Below, piece after piece: positions 1-6,179 of a stretch of 12,096 bases of DNA; within the stretch, counting starts at the first letter, position 1, and every line of letters begins with the position of its first letter. The stretch is from Bacillota bacterium. Lineage in GTDB: Bacteria; Bacillota; Clostridia; Tissierellales; Peptoniphilaceae. The notes under the pieces are model-generated. The model saw only the letters and a program-made list of their open reading frames with translations. It did not search any database and had not been told where the DNA came from. A program made the position numbers and the translations under genes. The stretch spans positions 1-12,096 of the forward strand of contig JAEZZB010000116.1 in assembly GCA_023442495.1 (NCBI GenBank). The letters are read 5' to 3'.

Positions 1-476
1 AATTTATTCTTAATGAAACTAGAAAGGTATTTACTGAATTTGTTGTGAGAGAGGATTCAGTAACTTTATATGGTTTTGATGAATTAGAAGATTTAGAAAT
101 GTTTTTAAGTTTAAATAATGTGTCAGGAGTTGGACCAAAGGCTGCAAATTCAATACTGTCCACTTTATCAGTATTCGAACTTAAGCTTGCAATTGTAAAT
201 AATGACTATAAGACAATTACGAAAGCCCCTGGAATTGGGAAAAAAGGTGCGTCAAGAATTATTCTTGAGCTTACTGATTCAATAGATGTTGAAACATTAG
301 TCGATAGAGATAAAAAAGTGCAATTGGTTGAAGAAGATGAAAATTACAAGATTGCAGTAGAAGCTCTAATAAATTTAGGTTATAATAATATGGATGCTAA
401 AAGAGCACTTAAAGATATTGATACTTCTGAAATGAAAATTTCAGATATCATCAAGACTGCACTTAAGCGAATTTAA
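1..476 (+). CDS. ruvA: Holliday junction branch migration complex subunit RuvA (5'-truncated by window edge)
   Basis: RuvA binds four-way DNA junctions as a tetramer and loads the RuvB motor for branch migration in recombination repair. The reading frame is already open at base 3, so about 157 residues are visible and roughly the first 40 residues of domain I lie outside the window. The visible start encodes a piece typical of the end of domain I (FVVREDSVTLYGF). Two helix-hairpin-helix motifs follow, VSGVGPKAA and APGIGKKGA, which bind the junction backbone. The C-terminal three-helix domain that contacts RuvB follows an acidic linker (YKIAVEALINLGYNN onward). A GTG at 45 could be read as a start but lies within the conserved domain, so it is internal. 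The gene precedes ruvB by about 70 nt, the usual pairing. Identification is secure. Confidence 0.95.
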   Translation, partial: FILNETRKVFTEFVVREDSVTLYGFDELEDLEMFLSLNNVSGVGPKAANSILSTLSVFELKLAIVNNDYKTITKAPGIGKKGASRIILELTDSIDVETLVDRDKKVQLVEEDENYKIAVEALINLGYNNMDAKRALKDIDTSEMKISDIIKTALKRI

Positions 477-546
477 TTAGAGTTTTTAATAGAAAATTTT
501 AGAAATTAAAATAATTAAGCTTTATTAGAATATATATGAGGATATG

Positions 547-1551
547 ATGTCAGAAAATAGAATTGTTGGATCAATACAGATTGATGATGAAGATACAACT
601 GAATACTCACTTAGACCGAGATGGCTAAGAGAATATATTGGTCAAGATAAGGCTAAAGATAAATTATCGATTTTTATAGAAGCAGCTAAAAAAAGAAATG
701 ATTCACTTGACCATGTATTATTACAAGGACCACCAGGATTAGGTAAGACTACTTTATCTCATATAATTGCAAATGAATTAGGTGTTAAAGTCAAAGTTAC
801 TTCTGGACCTGCAATTTCAAGACCTGGCGATTTAGCAGCAATACTTACAAATCTTGACAAATATGATGTTTTATTTATTGATGAAATTCATAGACTAAAT
901 AAATCTGTTGAAGAGGTTTTATATCCAGCAATGGAAGATTTTGCACTTGATATAATTGTAGGTAAAGGACCATCTGCACAGTCATTAAGAATTGATCTTG
1001 AGCATTTTACGATGATTGGAGCAACTACCAAAGCAGGTATGCTTTCATCACCATTACGTGATAGATTTGGAGTAATGCTCGAACTTGACTTATATAAAAT
1101 AAAGGATTTAGCGACAATAGTTTTAAGATCATCTGAAATATTAGAAGTTGAAATTGAACAAGAGGCGGCCAATGAGATTGGGAGAAGATCTAGGGGAACT
1201 CCACGTATTGCAAATAGATTACTTAAGAGAGTTAGAGATTATGCTCAAATCAAGGGTAATGGAATAATTACCCATGATATTGCAAAACAAGCTCTAGACT
1301 TTTTAGAAATTGACGAATTAGGACTTGATAAATTAGATAAAAAAATTGTTCATACAATAGCTGAAAATTTTGGAGGTGGACCAGTAGGGATTGATACTAT
1401 TGCGGCAGCAACGGGACAAGAATCCATTACTATTGAAGAAGTATATGAGCCGTATTTACTTCAAATCGGGTTTATAAATAGAACGCCTAGAGGTAGAATA
1501 CTTTCAAAGAAAGCATATGAACATTTTGGAATAAATATTAAGGAAGATTGA
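547..1551 (+). CDS. ruvB: Holliday junction branch migration ATPase RuvB
   Basis: RuvB is the hexameric AAA+ motor that pumps DNA through RuvA-bound Holliday junctions. The 334-residue product has the normal family length. Visible motifs are Walker A GPPGLGKTT (about residues 61-69), Walker B with DEIH (112-115), sensor 1 GATT (158-161) and the arginine-finger segment SSPLRDRFG (about 167-175). A small AAA lid with GRRSRGTPRIANRLL follows, then the C-terminal winged helix ending GFINRTPRGR. There are two adjacent ATGs, at 544 and 547. The GAGGA at 538-542 is almost touching the first but 4 nt from the second, so 547 is preferred; choosing 544 adds one Met. The stop codon overlaps the queA start by one base (TGATG), which suggests translational coupling. 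Confidence 0.97.
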   Translation: MSENRIVGSIQIDDEDTTEYSLRPRWLREYIGQDKAKDKLSIFIEAAKKRNDSLDHVLLQGPPGLGKTTLSHIIANELGVKVKVTSGPAISRPGDLAAILTNLDKYDVLFIDEIHRLNKSVEEVLYPAMEDFALDIIVGKGPSAQSLRIDLEHFTMIGATTKAGMLSSPLRDRFGVMLELDLYKIKDLATIVLRSSEILEVEIEQEAANEIGRRSRGTPRIANRLLKRVRDYAQIKGNGIITHDIAKQALDFLEIDELGLDKLDKKIVHTIAENFGGGPVGIDTIAAATGQESITIEEVYEPYLLQIGFINRTPRGRILSKKAYEHFGINIKED

Positions 1552-2573
1552 TGAATAGAAAGGATTTTGATTATGAATTAGATTCATCTTTTATCGCACA
1601 GCACCCTATGGATAAAAGATCAGAATCTAAATTAATGATTTTGGATAGAGAAAATAACACGATAGAACACAAACATTTTTATGATATAATTGATTATTTA
1701 AATCCAGGGGATGTATTAGTTGTAAACAATTCAAGAGTTATACCGGCTAGATTATATGGTAATAGAATAGGAAAAGAAGAGGCTATTGAAGTTTTACTGC
1801 TTAAAAATTTAGAAGAGAGTAAATGGGAATGTCTAGTAAAACCGGGGAAAAAAATGAAAATTGATACAAAAATAGTATTTAATGATAAATTATCCGGTGT
1901 CGTTACTGAAATTACAGAAGAAGGGCATAGAATTATAGATTTTAAATATTATGGAATATTTAACGAAATACTTGAAGAAATTGGTAATATGCCACTTCCA
2001 CCATATATTACAGAAAAACTTTATGACAAAACTAAATATCAAACTGTATATGCAAAATTTGATGGTTCTGTAGCAGCTCCGACAGCTGGACTTCATTTTA
2101 CAGAAGAATTGCTAAAAAGAATAAAAGAAAAAGGTGTCAATATAGCTTATGTGACACTTCATGTTGGACTTGGTACATTTTAACCTGTAAGTGATGAAAA
2201 AATTGAAAATCATAAAATGCATAGTGAATATTACATATTAAATACACAAAATTATGAAATTATAAAAAATGCAAAAGATAATGGTGGTAAAGTCATTGCA
2301 GTAGGTACTACTTCAATAAGAACATTAGAATCGATTGCGTGCAAATATGGCCAATTAAGACCAGATGCTGACTGGACAGATATATTTATATATCCAGGGT
2401 ACGAATTTAAGGTGGTAGATAATTTAATTACAAATTTCCATTTACCAAAATCAACTTTAATTATGTTGGTTAGTTCACTATACAATAGAGAAAAAATATT
2501 AGAAGCATATGAAGAAGCAAAGAAAAATAATTATAGATTCTTTAGTTTCGGGGATGCAATGTTAATAAAATAG
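1551..2573 (+). pseudogene. queA: S-adenosylmethionine:tRNA ribosyltransferase-isomerase QueA, interrupted by an in-frame TAA
   Basis: QueA transfers and isomerises the ribosyl moiety of S-adenosylmethionine onto preQ1 at position 34 of GUN-anticodon tRNAs, giving epoxyqueuosine. The open frame from ATG 1551 gives 210 residues ending in LHVGLGTF, then TAA at 2181-2183. The same frame continues at once with PVSDEKIENHKMHSEYY and runs to TAG at 2571-2573. Together they make 340 codons plus the terminal stop, the usual QueA length. Family landmarks are intact on both sides: NNSRVIPARL, SVAAPTAGLHFT and VTLHVGLGTF before the stop; HKMHSEYY, GTTSIRTLES, FIYPGYEFK and NFHLPKSTLIMLVS after it. No frameshift is present. 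The ATG at 2217 could start the second half but has no good ribosome binding site. Possible explanations are a recent pseudogene, a sequencing or assembly error, or readthrough. If real, a 210-residue product lacking the C-terminal third is very unlikely to work. Confidence 0.9.
2181..2183 (+). other. Premature TAA stop inside queA (codon 211)
   Basis: GGT ACA TTT TAA CCT GTA AGT is read in the queA frame. The stop sits between the conserved GTF and PV residues, where homologues usually carry Arg or Gln (from memory of the family). CAA (Gln) to TAA would be one transition; AGA (Arg) to TAA would need two changes. TAA ends several intact genes in this window (ruvA, tgt, yajC, rsh, the MBL hydrolase gene and the RseC-like gene), so codon reassignment is not a reasonable explanation. 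Confidence 0.93.
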
Positions 2574-2580
2574 GAGTAAT

Positions 2581-3711
2581 ATGCAAGCATTAAAATATGA
2601 ATTAATAAAAAAATCTTCACAATGTGAAGCGAGATTAGGTGTAATTCATACTCCGCATGGGGATATACAAACACCAATTTTTATGCCTGTAGGGACAAAA
2701 GCAACAGTAAAAACGATGACTCCGGATGATTTGAAGGAATTGGGAGCTCAGATAATACTTGGAAACACTTATCATTTATATTTGAAACCTGGTGATGAAT
2801 TAATAAAAAAAGCTGGTGGACTTCATAAATTTATGAATTGGGATAGACCAATTTTGACTGATAGTGGTGGATTCCAAGTATTCTCGCTTGGAGATATCAA
2901 TAAAATCCAAGAAGACGGCGTTGAGTTTAAATCACATTATGATGGCTCAAAACATTTCATATCGCCAGAAAAATCAATCGAAATACAACAAAATCTTGGC
3001 TCAGATATAATGATGGCATTTGATGAATGCGTATTTGCAGATGCACCAAAAGAATATGTAGCAAAATCTCTTGATATGACTTTAAGATGGCTTGATAGAT
3101 GTATAAAAGCTCATACAAGTAAAAATCAAGCGCTATTTGGAATAGTTCAAGGTGGTTTATTTAAGGATTTGAGAAAGAAAGCTGTCGAAGAAACTATAAA
3201 GAGAGATGAATATCTAGACGGATATGCAATTGGTGGATTATCTGTTGGCGAAACAAAAGAAGAAATGATTGAAATGTTAAGATTTACTACGCCACTATTG
3301 CCAGAACATAAGCCAAGATATAATATGGGAATAGGCACACCAGATTATCTTTTTGAATCAGTTGAAGCAGGAATAGATATGGCTGATTGTGTACTACCTA
3401 CACGTATTGCAAGAAATGGAGCTGCGCTAACATCTCAAGGACATCTAAATATAAGAAATGCAAAATATAGAGAGGATTTTACACCTATTGATCACGAATG
3501 TGATTGTTATACATGTAAGAATTTTACAAGAGCTTATATCAGACATTTAAACAATGCAAATGAAATATTAGCGTCAAGACTTTTAACATATCACAATTTA
3601 TATTTTCTAACGCATTTAATGGATAATATAAGACAATCAATATTAGAAGATAGATTTTTAGAATATAAAGAAGAATTTTATAAGAAATACGGATATACAA
3701 AGGAGGATTAA
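2581..3711 (+). CDS. tgt: Queuine/preQ1 tRNA-guanine transglycosylase Tgt
   Basis: Tgt swaps guanine-34 of tRNA(Asp, Asn, His, Tyr) for preQ1 in bacteria. The 376-residue TIM-barrel protein has normal length. The general-base aspartate lies in LTDSGGFQVFSL and the nucleophilic aspartate in MADCVLPTR. The substrate-pocket loop GGLSVGE carries Val, as in preQ1-using bacterial enzymes, rather than the Gly of eukaryotic queuine enzymes. The zinc site is CDCYTC plus the His of TYHNLYFL. Nothing is missing, so tgt looks functional although queA upstream is interrupted. The start is set by AGGAG at 2572-2576, which overlaps the queA stop; the genes are 7 nt apart and probably co-transcribed. With QueA lost, the expected end product would be preQ1-tRNA rather than queuosine, provided preQ1 is supplied by synthesis or uptake; this is inference. 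Confidence 0.97.
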   Translation: MQALKYELIKKSSQCEARLGVIHTPHGDIQTPIFMPVGTKATVKTMTPDDLKELGAQIILGNTYHLYLKPGDELIKKAGGLHKFMNWDRPILTDSGGFQVFSLGDINKIQEDGVEFKSHYDGSKHFISPEKSIEIQQNLGSDIMMAFDECVFADAPKEYVAKSLDMTLRWLDRCIKAHTSKNQALFGIVQGGLFKDLRKKAVEETIKRDEYLDGYAIGGLSVGETKEEMIEMLRFTTPLLPEHKPRYNMGIGTPDYLFESVEAGIDMADCVLPTRIARNGAALTSQGHLNIRNAKYREDFTPIDHECDCYTCKNFTRAYIRHLNNANEILASRLLTYHNLYFLTHLMDNIRQSILEDRFLEYKEEFYKKYGYTKED

Positions 3712-3712
3712 A

Positions 3713-4327
3713 ATGTATATAATTGCAGCACAACAGCAATCAGGATTATCAAGTATGTTACCATCACTTGTTATGATGGGATTAGTATTTGTTGTATTTT
3801 ACTTTATGCTTATTAGACCGCAAAAGAAACAACAACAAAAATTCCAAGAAACAATGAATGAATTGAAGGTTGGAGATCAAGTAGTTACAAGAGGAGGAGT
3901 TAGAGGACGTATTGTAGAATTAAAAGCGGATTCATTTGTAATTCAATCAGGTAATACTCAAATTGAATTTCTAAAACAAGCGTTAAGCTATGTAGAAAAT
4001 TCAACTGATACTGTAAATGATGGTACAAATCCAGCATTTCAAAATGTTCCAGTTCAACCACTACCATATGGCAATGATGAGAGATTTTCAAACAAATTAG
4101 ATGAACTTAAAGCTCAAATAGGCGAAGAAATTGAATATGATTTATTGCTTGAAGATGTATATGAATTTATAGTAGTTGAAGACAAAGCTTCAGTAAAAGA
4201 AATTGCATCTACATTTAGACTTTCAGAAAATAGAGCTGCTGAAATTATGAACCAACTTGCCTTACTTGGAGTTGTGGGACAAGAAACGGGTACTGATTAT
4301 AGACAAATATTAGTAGATCCTAGATAA
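3713..4327 (+). CDS. yajC: YajC-family Sec accessory protein with a C-terminal FtsK-gamma-like winged-helix domain
   Basis: YajC is a small one-helix membrane protein associated with SecDF/YidC. Residues 1-95 are a standard YajC: short N-terminus, one transmembrane helix (about 15-34), then the family hallmark LIRPQKKQQQKF and the beta domain LKVGDQVVTRGGVRGRI. The protein then departs from the usual ~90-110 residues, running to 204. A polar linker rich in Asn, Pro and Asp (about 97-140) leads to residues 142-202. These align by eye with the DNA-binding gamma domain of FtsK/SpoIIIE: a helix resembling EDVYEFIV, KAS, FRLSENRAAEIM at the recognition-helix position, then GVVGQETG and RQILV. The start is certain: AGGAGG at 3701-3706, 6 nt before ATG. 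There is no frameshift and no sign of two joined reads. The YajC part is secure; the gamma-domain call rests on remembered sequence. Confidence 0.9.
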   Translation: MYIIAAQQQSGLSSMLPSLVMMGLVFVVFYFMLIRPQKKQQQKFQETMNELKVGDQVVTRGGVRGRIVELKADSFVIQSGNTQIEFLKQALSYVENSTDTVNDGTNPAFQNVPVQPLPYGNDERFSNKLDELKAQIGEEIEYDLLLEDVYEFIVVEDKASVKEIASTFRLSENRAAEIMNQLALLGVVGQETGTDYRQILVDPR

Positions 4328-4356
4328 TCATTTTCTGAGATAATAATTTAGTAATT

Positions 4357-4388
4357 AAAAATGGAAAGTTTCAAACTTTTCATTTTTT
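4357..4388 (+). terminator. Probable Rho-independent terminator after yajC
   Basis: An inverted repeat pairs 4357-4369 with 4375-4387: 13 bp including one G-U pair, with a 5-nt loop TTCAA and a T-run at the 3' side. The stem is AT-rich with only two G-C pairs, so strength is uncertain. The A-rich left arm and T-rich right arm make it potentially bidirectional. It falls in the only inter-gene gap of about 80 nt downstream of tgt and splits the cluster between yajC and recJ. Confidence 0.65.
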
Positions 4389-4399
4389 CATATATAGAT

Positions 4400-4404
4400 A
4401 AGGT
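4400..4404 (+). promoter_or_regulatory. Ribosome binding site that sets the recJ start
   Basis: AAGGT lies 4 nt before ATG 4409. An upstream in-frame ATG at 4361 falls inside the terminator stem, has no ribosome binding site, and would add 16 residues unlike the RecJ family, so 4409 is preferred. Confidence 0.6.
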
Positions 4405-4408
4405 AATT

Positions 4409-6157
4409 ATGGAAAATTGGTATTTAATGCAAAATAAAACTAATTACAATTTAATAAAAAATAGAAAGGATTTTTCTTTAATTCAAAAGATAATTTTAGC
4501 AAATAGAGATATTATAGATGATTATAATCTAAATACATTTTTAAATCCTACGATTAAAAATATGCATTCACCGCTTTTAATGAAAGATATGAAAAAAGGG
4601 GTTGAAACTATATTGGAATCCATGAGACATGGAAAAAAGATTTTAATTGTTGGTGACTATGATCAAGACGGGGTATCAGCGACTGTAATATTATATAAAG
4701 GATTAAAATTTATTTATGATGAAATCTATTATGCAATTCCTGATCGTATAGAAGATGGTTATGGAATTAATACTAATATCATTGATAAAGCAATTGAAGA
4801 TGAGATAGGACTTGTTATTACTTGCGATAATGGTATTGCAGCACTAGACGCCATTCAATATGCAAAAGATAGAGGTTTAACTGTAATTGTTACGGATCAC
4901 CATGAAACAGTAGTTCGAGATGGTGTTGAATATTTACCAAATGCGGACGCCGTAATTAATCCTCATAGAAAAGACGATAATTATCCTTTCAAGATGATTT
5001 GTGGAGCTTTAGTTGCATATAAATTTATCGAAACAATTCAAATAATGTATGGAGATATGCTTGGATTTGATAGAAAATCAGTCGAATCACTTATTCAATT
5101 TGCAGCACTTGGTACTATTTGTGACATGATGCCAATTGTAAATGAAAACAGAATTGTAGTTATTGAAGGGTTAAAACAATTAAATCTTAGAAATAATTTA
5201 GGAATATCCGCTTTACTCAATGAAATTAATTGGAATAAAGAGGTAGATATTTATACTGTTGGTTTTTTAATAGGTCCCATAATTAATGCCTCTGGAAGAA
5301 TATACACAGCAAAATTAGGCGTTGAGCTATTTCTTGATGAGGATATTGAAAGTGTAAGAGAATATGCAAGTGCTCTAGTTGATTTAAACAATGAAAGAAA
5401 GAATATGACTAAAGATTCGGTTGAAATTGTAATTTCACGGATAGATGATGAAAATATTGATAAAAATGATATAATTATACTATATGAAAAATCAATTCAC
5501 GAATCGATATGTGGTTTAGTTGCGGGAAGAGTTAAAGATAGATATAATAAACCGGCCATAATATTGACAGATTCCACTGAAAAAGGTTTAGTTAAGGGGT
5601 CTGGGAGAAGCATTAAAGCATATAATATGTATGAGAATTTAAATAAATTTAGAGATGATTATGTAGCTTTTGGTGGGCATGAAATGGCTTGTGGATTGAC
5701 TTTTGAAAAGGATAAATTAAGTGAAATCTATGATAAATTGTTAGTTAGCAGTAATTTACAGTCTAAAGATTTCATGAAAGAAATAGAACTAGATTTCACG
5801 TTGAAATTTAGTCAAATCAAATCTAAAATTATTGAAGAAATTAATTTTTTAGAGCCTTATGGATTTGGTTTTAAGAGTCCAATATTTGCTACAAAACATG
5901 TACAAGTTTTAAATGCAAGTATTTTAGGAATTAATAGAAATGTTTTAAGACTTGTATTATCTGATGACACAGATACGCATCAAGCTATCGGGTTTAAACT
6001 TGATGATTATGTAAATTTATTAGATAATAAAGAAATCAATAGCACGGATGATTTAGAAAAATTAAAGGGTCAATATATCGATATAGCCTATAAATTAGGG
6101 CTAAACACTTTTAATGGATATACAAATATACAATTAGAAATAGTATCTATAAGATAG
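4409..6157 (+). CDS. recJ: Single-stranded-DNA-specific exonuclease RecJ
   Basis: RecJ is a 5'-3' ssDNA exonuclease of the DHH superfamily acting in recombination and repair. The protein is 582 residues, close to the E. coli enzyme and shorter than the B. subtilis one. The N-terminus ENWYL matches the usual KWxL opening. Metal-binding motifs are in order: DYDQDG (83-88), CDNG (139-142), TDHH (162-165) and GTICDMMP (235-242). The DHHA1 domain follows with GSGRS (397-401) and FGGHEMACG (421-429). The C-terminal OB-fold region includes LEPYGFGFKSPIF and ends with a segment like IDIAYKLGLNTFNG. No catalytic residue appears lost. It is probably the first gene after a terminator; no convincing promoter fits in the 20 nt between hairpin and start, so it may depend on readthrough or on a promoter upstream of the hairpin. 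In many Clostridia secDF precede it; here they do not. Confidence 0.95.
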   Translation: MENWYLMQNKTNYNLIKNRKDFSLIQKIILANRDIIDDYNLNTFLNPTIKNMHSPLLMKDMKKGVETILESMRHGKKILIVGDYDQDGVSATVILYKGLKFIYDEIYYAIPDRIEDGYGINTNIIDKAIEDEIGLVITCDNGIAALDAIQYAKDRGLTVIVTDHHETVVRDGVEYLPNADAVINPHRKDDNYPFKMICGALVAYKFIETIQIMYGDMLGFDRKSVESLIQFAALGTICDMMPIVNENRIVVIEGLKQLNLRNNLGISALLNEINWNKEVDIYTVGFLIGPIINASGRIYTAKLGVELFLDEDIESVREYASALVDLNNERKNMTKDSVEIVISRIDDENIDKNDIIILYEKSIHESICGLVAGRVKDRYNKPAIILTDSTEKGLVKGSGRSIKAYNMYENLNKFRDDYVAFGGHEMACGLTFEKDKLSEIYDKLLVSSNLQSKDFMKEIELDFTLKFSQIKSKIIEEINFLEPYGFGFKSPIFATKHVQVLNASILGINRNVLRLVLSDDTDTHQAIGFKLDDYVNLLDNKEINSTDDLEKLKGQYIDIAYKLGLNTFNGYTNIQLEIVSIR

Positions 6158-6168
6158 TACATATATTC

Positions 6169-6173
6169 AGGGG
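6169..6173 (+). promoter_or_regulatory. Ribosome binding site that sets the rsh start
   Basis: AGGGG is immediately adjacent to ATG 6174 but 6 nt from the in-frame ATG 6180. The second is therefore the likelier start; the protein begins MLERLF. Confidence 0.6.
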
Positions 6174-6179
6174 ATGAAA

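Noticed and set aside
477..546. Possible promoter or hairpin between ruvA and ruvB: an all-AT inverted repeat TTTTAAT (484-490)/ATTAAAA (505-511) and a TAGAAT at 526-531
   Set aside because: The repeat is short, purely A/T and expected by chance at this base composition. No -35 element stands at a proper distance from TAGAAT, so neither a promoter nor a terminator can be supported.
888..1172. Minus-strand open frame inside ruvB, and similar minus-strand frames elsewhere (for example 7283-7594 and 10316-10642)
   Set aside because: They lie antisense within highly conserved genes, show no recognisable domains and have no ribosome binding sites; they are coding shadows.
1914..1926. A KOPS/SRS-like GAAGAAGGG string inside queA that might relate to the YajC gamma domain
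   Set aside because: It is a partial match to short orienting motifs, occurs once, lies in coding sequence and cannot be judged without genome-wide strand-skew counts.
2181..2183. Stop-codon reassignment or programmed recoding at the queA TAA
   Set aside because: Several intact genes here end in TAA, and no flanking structure or repeated readthrough motif is visible. Pseudogenisation or sequence error is simpler.
2217..2573. The queA 3' half as an independent small gene
   Set aside because: It is in exact frame with the 5' half, begins in the middle of a conserved QueA motif and has no ribosome binding site before ATG 2217.
4361..4408. N-terminal extension of RecJ from ATG 4361
   Set aside because: The extra 16 residues come from the terminator hairpin sequence, are unlike RecJ N-termini and have no ribosome binding site; ATG 4409 has one.
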